A DNA stretch of 16,417 nt from Candidatus Nitrosopumilus sp. (GTDB lineage Archaea > Thermoproteota > Nitrososphaeria > Nitrososphaerales > Nitrosopumilaceae), in the NCBI GenBank assembly GCA_016784625.1, contig JADHUF010000022.1, positions 1 through 16,417 on the forward strand, given 5' to 3'. The notes beneath the pieces are model-generated. The model made no database searches, had not been told where the DNA came from, and was given only the letters and a program-made list of their open reading frames with translations. Shown piece by piece: positions 1-6,098 of the stretch (position 1 is the stretch's first letter; every line of letters begins with the position of its first letter). The translations under genes were made by a program, and so were the position numbers.

Positions 1-1
1 T

Positions 2-217
2 AGACTTCACAATCCAGAAATGCTAAAAAATAGATTAAAAGAGCAAGGACTGGATCCGGCTCAATTTGCAGACCACCTCAAAACGTTTGATTGGGGAATG
101 CCACCACATTCTGGATGGGGCATGGGATTAGACAGATTGATGACGACACTAATTGGAATTGACAATGTTCGTGAAGTGGTTTTGTATCCACGAGATCCAG
201 ATAGGCTTAGTCCATAA
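2..217 (+). CDS. aspS: Aspartyl-tRNA synthetase, C-terminal end (partial)
   Basis: This is the last 71 codons of a class II aspartyl-tRNA synthetase, which charges tRNA-Asp (and in many archaea also tRNA-Asn) in the cytoplasm. The 5' part lies outside the window; the open frame continues to base 2. The visible part carries class II motif 3 (GWGMGLDRLMTTLIG), whose arginine contacts ATP, followed by the family's usual ending NVREVVLYPRDPDRLSP. The stop is followed after 15 bases by a small zinc-ribbon gene on the same strand, so the three genes from here to base 720 are probably co-transcribed. The family call is firm. Discriminating from non-discriminating specificity cannot be told from this fragment. 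Confidence 0.93.
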   Translation, partial: RLHNPEMLKNRLKEQGLDPAQFADHLKTFDWGMPPHSGWGMGLDRLMTTLIGIDNVREVVLYPRDPDRLSP

Positions 218-232
218 GGGATATTGTAAATT

Positions 233-466
233 ATGACACTATTCTGCAAACAATGTAACGAGAGAAGATTGCCAATAGTCTTTGCCAAAGACAAGCCTCC
301 ACTATGGCTATGCAACAAATGTGAAAATTTTGCAGATGCCGTAGACACAATTGTCAGAGAATTGGGCAAAGATGAGAAAGATGAAATGAATAAAAAATTA
401 AAAGATTTTGAAAATAACACTGTATTAAATGGAGAAAAATTACATAGAAGAAAAGGCGTTAATTAA
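233..466 (+). CDS. Small zinc-ribbon protein, function unknown
   Basis: A 77-residue protein with two CxxC pairs (C5/C8 and C27/C30), spaced as in a small zinc ribbon, followed by a charged, probably helical tail rich in Lys, Glu and Asp (about residues 40-70). The spacing of the cysteines and the clean ATG start 15 bases after the aspS stop argue that it is a real gene. The next gene starts only 2 bases after its stop, so it is likely in an operon with aspS and the 83-residue gene. I do not recognise a named family. A role in nucleic-acid or protein binding would fit a zinc ribbon but is only inference. Confidence 0.75.
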   Translation: MTLFCKQCNERRLPIVFAKDKPPLWLCNKCENFADAVDTIVRELGKDEKDEMNKKLKDFENNTVLNGEKLHRRKGVN

Positions 467-468
467 TA

Positions 469-720
469 ATGATCGAGCAAATCGATGCCAAAAAAGTAGT
501 GGAAGTGATTGGGAATAATCTGATTGGAGTATCACACGATTCTAGCAGTTTTGCCAAATTGCCTGACTCATTTTGGGGATACTTTGCAAGAGGCCACGAC
601 ACTAAAGGTACGTTTGGAGTCATTGTGACATATTCTGAGGAAGGCAAAGATGTCGATGAGCTAATCAAGATGTATGAAGAATGGGCTACAAAAAACAAAA
701 CAAAATCAGAAGCTACTTAG
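469..720 (+). CDS. Hypothetical 83-residue protein
   Basis: A small soluble protein of 83 residues that I do not recognise. It has an amphipathic start (IEQIDAKKVVEVIGNNLIG), a central stretch with aromatic and glycine residues (FWGYFARGHDTKGTFGVIVTY) that could form beta strands, and an acidic/lysine-rich helical C-terminus. No signal peptide or membrane segment is visible. It starts 2 bases after the preceding zinc-ribbon gene, which supports co-translation with it and transcription from the aspS promoter. Its 3' end overlaps by 8 bases the end of a small gene on the opposite strand. Confidence 0.7.
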   Translation: MIEQIDAKKVVEVIGNNLIGVSHDSSSFAKLPDSFWGYFARGHDTKGTFGVIVTYSEEGKDVDELIKMYEEWATKNKTKSEAT

Positions 721-844
721 TTTCTTTGAGTAATTTACGATATCCCTGACATTCTGCACAGATAGGTTTTCCCTTGTATTTTGGATTGCCATCAGTGATT
801 TTCAGAGTTCCAGGAACAAGTTTACAAATACAGCAATCAGCCAT
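713..844 (-). CDS. Very small (43 aa) zinc-ribbon protein
   Basis: Reading the minus strand from an ATG at 844 gives a 43-residue protein with two metal-binding pairs, C4-C5-x-C7 near the N-terminus and CAEC at 29-32, separated by a linker containing GTLKITDG and YKGKPIC. This arrangement is typical of a compact treble-clef or zinc-ribbon knuckle, and it ends with a basic tail (YRKLLKETK). The two cysteine pairs in frame in so short a peptide make chance unlikely. It is convergent with the 83-residue gene (8-base overlap at the 3' ends). Function unknown. Small zinc-ribbon proteins of this kind are common in Nitrososphaerota genomes. Confidence 0.65.
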   Translation of the reverse strand: MADCCICKLVPGTLKITDGNPKYKGKPICAECQGYRKLLKETK

Positions 845-879
845 GATATTTGATCAAGACATACGTTAATAAAAATTAT

Positions 880-1236
880 CTAGTCTGCAATAATTATCGG
901 GATTCCAAATCCAGATAAACCATCGCATCCACCATGCCCACCAGAAGGATGCAATGTCCATAAAGCATACTCGCCTTCAGGAGCATTTACAAAAATTGTA
1001 CCTACCCATCCAGACGGGTCTCCTAATTCGGAGATAGAATCAAGATGTCTAAAAGAACTTGTCTTGCCATTACTTTGAATTACATTATCTCCATTTTCAG
1101 AAGCAGGGAGATTAGAAGGTACGAAATTATCAGAATAACCGATAGAGAAAACCAGCGAACTTAAAATGATTGCTGCAATCATAAACAAAATTATTCTAAT
1201 AATATTATGCCATAAGGAATTATTTTTAAAGAACAC
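880..1236 (-). CDS. Membrane-anchored hypothetical protein
   Basis: A 118-residue protein with one strongly hydrophobic segment at about residues 12-33 (IIRIILFMIAAIILSSLVF), preceded by a short Lys/Asn/His-containing tail and followed by about 85 residues that would be outside the cell. The outer part contains a Gly/His-rich stretch (HPSGGHGGCDGLSGFG, about 96-111). The longest frame begins with GTG at 1236. An AT-rich element (ATTAATT, near 1258-1265) about 25 bases upstream would fit a leaderless transcript starting at this GTG. The alternative start is the methionine at residue 19, which would remove half of the membrane segment and is less likely. No family recognised. Confidence 0.55.
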   Translation of the reverse strand: MFFKNNSLWHNIIRIILFMIAAIILSSLVFSIGYSDNFVPSNLPASENGDNVIQSNGKTSSFRHLDSISELGDPSGWVGTIFVNAPEGEYALWTLHPSGGHGGCDGLSGFGIPIIIAD

Positions 1237-1468
1237 CCAAATTTCCCAAATTCGGCAATTAATCCAGGCTCAATACTGTAAAGTTAGACATCTAAAAGTT
1301 GAAAATTTTACACTTTTTGGGCTTTAACAAAAAATTTTAAAATAATTCATGAATGCAAATTACGAGGCATTTTTGTGGATAGTGCAAAACCAAAAAAAAA
1401 TTCATGAGGAATACATCCAAAGAATATCATAGCATTCAATTATCACTAGACGGGAATGAGGATCATTG

Positions 1469-1477
1469 TTAAATATG
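1469..1477 (+). promoter_or_regulatory. Candidate TATA box for the structured RNA
   Basis: TTAAATATG is centred about 26 bases before the A at 1498, where the outer helix of the RNA candidate begins. This is the usual archaeal distance from TATA box to transcription start. An upstream BRE cannot be judged with confidence. The call rests on the match in spacing and composition. Confidence 0.4.
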
Positions 1478-1494
1478 ATTTTCACGTTATATCT

Positions 1495-1600
1495 GTGACG
1501 AGAAACCGTTGTTCTGCGTCGTAGAACGATCGGTCTGGAAAACACTTCATGTTAGGAGTACGTCCTTGGTTTAGCGTGTTTTCCTTGTATCTCGTTGTTT
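1495..1600 (+). ncRNA. Candidate structured RNA (three-way junction)
   Basis: The sequence can fold into a compact three-way junction. The outer helix pairs ACGAGA (1498-1503) with TCTCGT (1590-1595) and can extend by three G-U pairs at 1495-1497/1596-1598. Arm 1 pairs 1505-1515 with 1523-1534 as an 11-bp helix with one bulged base (1530), a U-G pair and a 7-base loop. Arm 2 pairs GGAAAACAC (1537-1545) with GTGTTTTCC (1576-1584), nine perfect pairs, and holds an inner AGGA/TCCT stem (1554-1557/1563-1566). G-U pairs favour the plus strand. A T-rich stretch (TTGTTTT) follows the outer helix. It does not match what I know of 5S rRNA, SRP RNA, RNase P RNA or tRNA. Boundaries and function are unknown. 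Confidence 0.55.
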
Positions 1601-1756
1601 TAAGACATCATTTCAAACCATCAAAAGAATTCCAGGGGTTTTTAGAATTTTACATTGTAATGTCTTGTGAGTAATGAGTTCGGATCTTTCTTCAACTATG
1701 CCAAACTGTGCCAATTTTTAGATAATTGATTTTTGAGGCAAAGTAGATCTGGAAGG

Positions 1757-1763
1757 TATAAAG
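1757..1763 (+). promoter_or_regulatory. TATA box of the helix-turn-helix gene
   Basis: TATAAAG lies with its centre about 30 bases upstream of the ATG at 1790. Transcription would start about 3-5 bases before the ATG, giving a nearly leaderless mRNA, as is common in this group of archaea. This supports the ATG at 1790 as the true start and separates this gene's promoter from the upstream RNA candidate. Confidence 0.55.
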
Positions 1764-1789
1764 AAGGTAAAGAGATCAGAGGTCTTTAA

Positions 1790-2443
1790 ATGAATTCAGT
1801 ACAAGAAAAAAGAGGGGGACCGTATCCAAAAATAAAACAGAAAGAACGACGAGACAAAGTTCACAAATTACATGTCATGTATGGATATTCTGCCAGAAAG
1901 ATTGCAGATATGCTCAACGTACATAGAAATACAGTGAACGAGGATATCAAATATCTGGAGTCGCTTGATTCAGAAAATTGGAAAGAATATGATGTCGAAT
2001 CATGGATGACAAAACAACTTCAAAGATTAGAATTTCAGAGAAGTGAAATCATGGAAGAATTAGACAAAGAGCAAGAGAGCAAATACAGAGTACAGCATTG
2101 GAAACAAATCTTCAACATAGATAATAAAATTACAGAGATAGCGATGAAAACAATGCCACATAGGGCAGATAAAATTGACTCTGAAACAATAACAGATAGC
2201 ATGGTAGAAGAGGTCATCCATCATCTCATGAAATTAAAGGGAAATGAGGATGCAAGATACAAAGATGGTGAAATGACTAGAGAGATTATCAAATTTTTAA
2301 AATGTGATGTTTTATTGGCAAGCAGAATAATCAACAAGATGAACATATTGGGATTAAGATACTGTACGGAGCCTTCACATGAGACCATGTCTATAACATT
2401 TTACAACATATCAAAATTCTCTGAAATGCGTGGAATTAATTAG
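1790..2443 (+). CDS. Helix-turn-helix protein, possible transcriptional regulator
   Basis: A 217-residue protein with an N-terminal homeodomain-like helix-turn-helix (about residues 22-57; YGYSARKIADMLNVHRNTVN is the turn and recognition helix region). A highly charged, probably coiled-coil section follows (about 70-120), then a C-terminal region (about 135-217) with several helices that could form a second small domain. The N-terminal layout resembles resolvase-like HTH segments and phage terminase small subunits; it can equally be a chromosomal regulator. There is no catalytic motif. It lies outside the casposon and originally was convergent with the leuB-like gene before the element inserted between them. 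DNA binding is well supported, the target is unknown. Confidence 0.75.
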   Translation: MNSVQEKRGGPYPKIKQKERRDKVHKLHVMYGYSARKIADMLNVHRNTVNEDIKYLESLDSENWKEYDVESWMTKQLQRLEFQRSEIMEELDKEQESKYRVQHWKQIFNIDNKITEIAMKTMPHRADKIDSETITDSMVEEVIHHLMKLKGNEDARYKDGEMTREIIKFLKCDVLLASRIINKMNILGLRYCTEPSHETMSITFYNISKFSEMRGIN

Positions 2444-2613
2444 CGAGATTAAACACTATAAAGAACGAGTTGAATGTAAATATCTCATTTTTCAAATAAC
2501 AGAGTTCAGCATATCAAGATGTAACAATTTTCTAAATAATTTAAAAAGAGACATTCCAAAAGTCTTACGACAAGCGTCATAATTTCATTCGTAAAAGGAG
2601 GGCTTTGCCTTTT

Positions 2614-2628
2614 TAGAGATTGTCTGTA
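2614..2628. repeat. Left target-site duplication of the casposon
   Basis: TAGAGATTGTCTGTA occurs here directly outside the left inverted repeat and again at 11452-11466 directly outside the right one. The exact length is 13-15 bases, because the flanking A and T runs make the junctions ambiguous. Read on the minus strand, it is a copy of the last codons and stop of the leuB-like gene (T-D-N-L-stop), now stranded about 8.8 kb from that gene. Confidence 0.85.
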
Positions 2629-2674
2629 AAAAGGCAATCCCCCCTCTTTGTGTGTAGAAACCTGCGTTTGACTA
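2629..2674. repeat. Left terminal inverted repeat of the casposon
   Basis: These 46 bases are the perfect reverse complement of 11406-11451; the match extends to 47 if the fifth A (2628) and fifth T (11452) are counted. The repeat runs from the outer AAAAGGCAATCCCCCC to the inner CGTTTGACTA. The stop codon of the DNA polymerase gene begins only 3 bases inside it. Confidence 0.93.
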
Positions 2675-2677
2675 TAA

Positions 2678-4498
2678 TCATATTTTCGTAGGGTCAACAA
2701 TAGGAAACGAAAAGGGCGTTGAAATATTCCGTTCTTTTAATCGAACGTTAGTAAGTTTACCCCACCATTGACGACCTCTATCACCATTAAGCTTCAAGTT
2801 CTTTTTTACTTTGGAAAACGAACCAATCTTTTCAAGTGTCTTGTTCTTGATGTTCATCTTGATAGTTCCTACCCTAGTCTTTTCAAACTCGTAAACCAAT
2901 CTTCCTTTGGAATCTAATTTAGTATCCTTGTGAATGATTGTTTCATCGCCAAGTTGACCAATGCCACGAGATTTCTCAAACTTATCATTCTTGGCATAGA
3001 AACCACTTTGTAAAGCGTAGATAGACCCCTCAAAGTCACAAGAAAATTCCCCTAGTTTCTTTGAATCTAATTCAAGTTTCTTTGTAGTAGTGATTGAATC
3101 CGTATACAACATGACTATGTCATTTTCAATTTCATGTTCCATTATTGCACTATACAGCATGGAACGTGTAATTCCTGTAATGCTAGAACCAATAATTGGA
3201 TTAAACAGATTTCCAATTTTGTTTTCTGTTGTTTGCGTTGTCTTTCCATAAATTGAGTTTAGAATAATTTTGATAGGAAGTTCTAAGGGGTCGCCTTGTC
3301 GTTTTAGTTCCTGTCTTTTCTCATAAAATTCCTCTATTACTCGCTTGAATGGATAAAATGGATTACTATCCACATACTGCCAAGATTCCAAGACCTCAAA
3401 CCATGATGAATCTTCACATGACTTTAGTTCTTCAAGTGTTGCATACGTGATAAATTCACCATTGGGAAAAATAATCTTGTTTCTAACTTTGAAGAAAAAT
3501 GGTGTGATGTGTTTGGTTTGTGGAATGTTGCATTTGATTTTGAAAAATCCTAGTAGGGCGTTTGGTAGAATAGTTTTTGATTGAATCCAATCACCTTTAG
3601 TAAATTCAGGAATTTTTGTTAGTGCATAAGGATAAGCAGAATTAATGTCGTAGATGTAGGCTTTATCAGTAAAACCCCTAGTAACAAGTTCTATTCTACC
3701 ACCAACGTAACAGTTCCATGCTAGTTCTTGAACCACTAAGGGTGTATCATCAAACTTTGGAATCATCACACCATGATTAATCAAAATCTTTTCTGCCAAG
3801 TAGCCACTACTTATCCAATGAGAGGAATAGAATCCAAAAGCCTTGTAAAACATATCCACCCAATGAACTGCTAGTTCCTGAGTGAGAATACAATCATCAA
3901 TACAATAAGTTCTCATTTGTCTTTTGTGTCGGTTGTAGTAGTCTTTGCTAAACTCACTTCTTGATTCTTTCATTACTTCATAGTGTGCAGGTAATGGTTT
4001 TTTGATGTTATTTTTGTAAGACTGTTTTAATGATGATTCGGAATAGAACTGTGCAATATCAAAAAAGTTTACAGAATGTTTGCCTTTTTTGATTGATAGT
4101 TTTCTTTTCTCAATGTAGTGAATAGAATATCCTAGAATCTTACATCTACCTGTATAGTAGAATTTGTTTAGTGCTTTGTCGGTTAGTTCTGTAAGGATTA
4201 ATCTTAGAATGATTCTTGCATCAAAGTGTAAATTCCAAAAGAAACACCAAGAACCCTCATACCTTTTGGAAAACAGAAACTTTAGAACTTGGTTGATCTT
4301 AGATTTCCCTAAACCGATATAGTTTCCCTCATTATCTGCAAGAACTAAGAGTTCACCTTTTTGCGTGGTTTCAGTATCTAATGCGTAGATTTTACGCCTG
4401 TATGATACTGCTTTTCGTCTAAATTGAACCCTTTTTTTGAGATGTTTGAGTAGTGGTCTTTTGGGTAAAGATTCTGCAATCAACTTGGATTCTGCCAA
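2678..4498 (-). CDS. polB: Family B DNA polymerase, protein-primed type
   Basis: A 606-residue replicative polymerase, close in length to phage phi29 polymerase and much shorter than RNA-primed PolB enzymes. The N-terminal proofreading exonuclease is intact: Exo I D41-T-E43, Exo II around N89-LHFD93, Exo III near Y198-CIDD202. Polymerase motif A is DINSAYP (284-290), motif B K410-IILNSIYG and motif C YTDS (465-468), so all catalytic aspartates are present. The roughly 120-residue gap between motifs A and B fits the TPR1/TPR2 insertions that allow protein priming and strand displacement. The start is TTG at 4498, overlapping the upstream gene by 19 bases; there is no nearby ATG. It would copy the casposon. 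Protein priming is inferred from length and spacing, and no terminal protein is recognisable. Confidence 0.9.
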   Translation of the reverse strand: MAESKLIAESLPKRPLLKHLKKRVQFRRKAVSYRRKIYALDTETTQKGELLVLADNEGNYIGLGKSKINQVLKFLFSKRYEGSWCFFWNLHFDARIILRLILTELTDKALNKFYYTGRCKILGYSIHYIEKRKLSIKKGKHSVNFFDIAQFYSESSLKQSYKNNIKKPLPAHYEVMKESRSEFSKDYYNRHKRQMRTYCIDDCILTQELAVHWVDMFYKAFGFYSSHWISSGYLAEKILINHGVMIPKFDDTPLVVQELAWNCYVGGRIELVTRGFTDKAYIYDINSAYPYALTKIPEFTKGDWIQSKTILPNALLGFFKIKCNIPQTKHITPFFFKVRNKIIFPNGEFITYATLEELKSCEDSSWFEVLESWQYVDSNPFYPFKRVIEEFYEKRQELKRQGDPLELPIKIILNSIYGKTTQTTENKIGNLFNPIIGSSITGITRSMLYSAIMEHEIENDIVMLYTDSITTTKKLELDSKKLGEFSCDFEGSIYALQSGFYAKNDKFEKSRGIGQLGDETIIHKDTKLDSKGRLVYEFEKTRVGTIKMNIKNKTLEKIGSFSKVKKNLKLNGDRGRQWWGKLTNVRLKERNISTPFSFPIVDPTKI

Positions 4499-4821
4499 AA
4501 TACGTCATTGATGTCTACATCTTCGCCACGTCTACGAGCAAAGAACTGAGAAAACATTTGTCTTGATGTAAACTGTTCTCTTAGTTCGGGATATGTATCT
4601 CGTAATAATTTTAGATAATTCCAAACACCTTTCATGAAACTAGAACGTCTTTTGTTTGCATTATTCATATCAGGAGCTACAAATTCAGGTTCAGGAATTG
4701 GAACTGCAATCTTTTCTTTCTCTTTGTTTAGCCTTTTTCGTAATGATATAGCTTCTTTGATGTGTAGTCCTTTGAGTTGCTCTAGTATAGCATTAATTTT
4801 ATTTAGCTCTATCGATACCAT
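4480..4821 (-). CDS. Hypothetical casposon protein upstream of the polymerase
   Basis: A 113-residue protein beginning at an ATG and overlapping the start of the polymerase gene by 19 bases, which points to coupled translation. The N-terminal 38 residues look like a coiled-coil helix rich in Leu, Lys and Glu. A proline-rich linker follows (PIPEPEFVAPD, about 41-51), then a basic helical part with aromatic residues (about 57-100) ending in the acidic DVDINDVFW. No known domain is recognised. The tight link to the polymerase makes a replication role plausible, for example an accessory factor or the unidentified priming protein; this is inference only. A purine-rich GAGATGATGA before the ATG could act as a ribosome-binding site. 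Confidence 0.65.
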   Translation of the reverse strand: MVSIELNKINAILEQLKGLHIKEAISLRKRLNKEKEKIAVPIPEPEFVAPDMNNANKRRSSFMKGVWNYLKLLRDTYPELREQFTSRQMFSQFFARRRGEDVDINDVFWQNPS

Positions 4822-4842
4822 TAATCATCATCTCTTTTCTAG

Positions 4843-4855
4843 AAAAAAGAAAAAA
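4843..4855 (-). terminator. Poly-T stretch after the 108-residue gene
   Basis: On the minus strand the sequence just after the stop of the 108-residue gene reads TTTTTTCTTTTTTC. Archaeal termination is typically driven by such U-rich tracts, so part of the transcripts from the divergent promoter may end here before the polymerase genes. There is no hairpin. The call is tentative. Confidence 0.3.
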
Positions 4856-4859
4856 GGGA

Positions 4860-5186
4860 TTAGAGAACAATCTCAAAATCCCTTAAATCGTTTTCTGGAT
4901 TCTTGGTTGACTTTCTCAACCAAGTTTTTATTTTCAGGAAAGTTCCTGCTCTTACTTTGTTTTCTCTTAGGAGTTTGTTGTATGCTCGATAGAGAATCTT
5001 GTTGGTAGATTTTCCTTTCAAAGGAATGTTCTTATCTATCATATCGACCTTAGCTAGAACGTTCCAATCGTACATTGTTGGGAATGGTTCTGGGTCGATA
5101 ATTTCGACAGATATAGTGTCGGGATTATTCTCTCGACCTTTGTAGTCTCCCCACTTCAAAAATGGTGGGAATGAGTTTTCACTCAA
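4860..5186 (-). CDS. Hypothetical casposon protein, possible single-stranded DNA-binding type
   Basis: A 108-residue soluble protein that I do not recognise. The first half is rich in alternating hydrophobic residues with aromatic ones (FLKWGDYKGRE, then DTISVEIIDPEPFPTMYDW), as in a small beta-barrel, and the second half is basic (KGKSTNKILYRAYNKLLREN). The overall look resembles small OB-fold or virus-type single-stranded DNA-binding proteins, a guess from composition and from its place next to a replication gene. The start is a TTG that overlaps the stop of the previous gene as TTGA, the analogue of an ATGA overlap, which supports both the start and translational coupling. Confidence 0.65.
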   Translation of the reverse strand: MSENSFPPFLKWGDYKGRENNPDTISVEIIDPEPFPTMYDWNVLAKVDMIDKNIPLKGKSTNKILYRAYNKLLRENKVRAGTFLKIKTWLRKSTKNPENDLRDFEIVL

Positions 5187-5440
5187 TTTTCTTTTTCTCC
5201 TGAATCATTTGATTCAATCTCTGTGGTATCATCACAGAATGGAGTAACCTTGATGTAGTTTTCATCAAGGCTTTTGACTAGTTCCACTTTAGCTTTTATT
5301 TCAGAATCAGGTGATACGTCACAACCACAATTCTGCAATAGGGTCTTGTCTAGTGTTATGACCCTAGAGTAGTTTTGGCGTGGAACTCTTTTTTCACCGA
5401 AATCAATTACGGTTTCGGTTTCATTGGTTTGTTTTACCAT
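5183..5440 (-). CDS. Small AbrB-like DNA-binding protein candidate
   Basis: An 85-residue protein starting at ATG 5440; a longer version from TTG 5455 (90 residues) is possible. The central part, SRVITLDKTLLQNCG, then PDSEIKAKVELV and ENYIKVTP, follows the order of an AbrB/SpoVT/MazE swapped-hairpin domain: arginine-valine strand, threonine-leucine, short helix, then a strand pair. The tail is acidic. Such proteins usually bind DNA as dimers and repress their own promoters. The gene is divergent from the 177-residue gene, and a CTTAAG box between them lies about 26 bases from this ATG, favouring the ATG as a leaderless start. The domain call is from pattern only. Confidence 0.6.
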   Translation of the reverse strand: MVKQTNETETVIDFGEKRVPRQNYSRVITLDKTLLQNCGCDVSPDSEIKAKVELVKSLDENYIKVTPFCDDTTEIESNDSGEKEN

Positions 5441-5462
5441 GTAAGAGGATTTCAAAGTAGTG

Positions 5463-5470
5463 CTTAAGTA
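5463..5470. promoter_or_regulatory. Shared palindromic TATA-like element of divergent genes
   Basis: CTTAAG(TA) is centred at about 5465.5, roughly 26 bases from the ATG at 5440 on the minus strand and roughly 28 bases from the TTG at 5494 on the plus strand. One symmetric box could therefore serve both leaderless transcripts. The two starts are also alike (TACATGGTAAAAC and TACGTTGGTAAAAC). Function is inferred from spacing only. Confidence 0.35.
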
Positions 5471-5493
5471 GGGTCAAAATAGTAGTTATTACG

Positions 5494-6027
5494 TTGGTAA
5501 AACGACTTCAAATAAAACAAGATGAGGTAAAGGAATGGTTAGAAGCGACTTATCTCATGCCTATCAAGGTTACCCCTCTTAACTTAGGAATTATACAAAA
5601 TCCAACGATTTTTAGTAAATCAGTACACCATAAAGCCTACAAAAAAGGTGTTGCACGTGCCAAAGATGATTTACAATTATTAAATTTCTTTTTGAAAAAT
5701 CTTAGACCAAAATATAGAAGTCAAATAACTAATAGCCAAGAATTTCATAATGTTATTCAAAGTTTAGTAGACATTGATGATATGAAAGGACAAAAAATGT
5801 CAAAGCAAGAAAAGGAATCTGCCAATGCTTTGGCAATTCAATTATTATCTTATGCCCTTAATGTAATGCTTCGAACAATGCCAAAAGAATTTTTAAAACC
5901 TCTCAAAGACCACACGTTACCATTAAACAACTTGTTAAAAGCAATCTATAATTTTTCAAAGAATAATAATTTGCCTGAATTAGCCTCTTTTAGAGAAATA
6001 GATTTCCCAATTACAGAACGAGATTAA
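5494..6027 (+). CDS. Hypothetical casposon protein (177 aa)
   Basis: A 177-residue, mostly helical and basic protein that I do not recognise. It begins with MVKRLQIKQDEVKEWLEATY, has a basic middle section (HHKAYKKGVARAKDD, about 46-60; LRPKYRSQ, about 70-77) and a hydrophobic helix around 113-128. The start is TTG 5494, chosen because it lies about 28 bases from the CTTAAG box and because no other start exists before residue 22. It opens the plus-strand block of three small genes in the middle of the element. Its basic nature and position next to replication genes would allow a nucleic-acid-binding or terminal-protein role, but nothing proves this. Confidence 0.65.
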   Translation: MVKRLQIKQDEVKEWLEATYLMPIKVTPLNLGIIQNPTIFSKSVHHKAYKKGVARAKDDLQLLNFFLKNLRPKYRSQITNSQEFHNVIQSLVDIDDMKGQKMSKQEKESANALAIQLLSYALNVMLRTMPKEFLKPLKDHTLPLNNLLKAIYNFSKNNNLPELASFREIDFPITERD

Positions 6028-6046
6028 TTTTATTCGAATTATAATA

Positions 6047-6058
6047 GTTTGATCAAAC
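6047..6058. promoter_or_regulatory. 12-bp palindrome between two casposon genes
   Basis: GTTTGATCAAAC is a perfect 12-base palindrome 20 bases after the stop of the 177-residue gene and about 40 bases before the next start. It is followed by two direct copies of AAAGTATCAT (6079-6088 and 6090-6099), the second running into the ATG. It could be an operator for the downstream gene. No direct evidence of function. Confidence 0.25.
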
Positions 6059-6098
6059 CTTATCTATTCATTCTACTCTAAAGTATCATCAAAGTATC

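Larger units (their letters stand above)
1237..1789. other. Gene-free stretch between divergent genes
   Basis: These 550 bases contain no convincing protein-coding frame on either strand. They hold the start regions of the two divergent flanking genes and, in the middle, the three-way-junction RNA candidate (about 1495-1598) with its own TATA-like box. The part from 1300 to 1470 is AT-rich with poly-A runs and a small palindrome (ATTCATGAAT at 1347-1356). The part from 1600 to 1670 holds a further pair of complementary heptamers (1602-1608 with 1660-1666). Confidence 0.6.

Noticed and set aside
61..420. 119-codon open frame on the minus strand
   Set aside because: It is the antisense of aspS and the zinc-ribbon gene, which have clear motifs on the plus strand, and its own translation shows no family pattern.
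459..698. 79-codon open frame on the minus strand
   Set aside because: It lies opposite the 83-residue gene, which is better placed in an operon. The peptide is Ser/Leu-rich without a pattern.
1495..1600. 5S rRNA, SRP RNA or RNase P RNA
   Set aside because: The three-way junction recalls 5S, but the conserved 5S loop sequences are missing, and no SRP helix 8 or RNase P conserved core (GAGGAAAG) is seen.
2605..2629. tRNA gene as the insertion target, as for some casposons
   Set aside because: The duplicated sequence is the end of the leuB-like coding frame. No tRNA T-loop or acceptor pattern is present at either side.
2506..2700. Open frame of 64 codons on the minus strand across the left casposon end
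   Set aside because: It runs through the target duplication and the inverted repeat, so it exists only because of the insertion. It has no domain pattern and overlaps the polymerase end.
4634..5008. 124-codon open frame on the plus strand
   Set aside because: It is antisense to two coupled casposon genes. Its Ser/Phe/Leu-rich translation is what the reverse of Lys/Glu-rich coding sequence gives.
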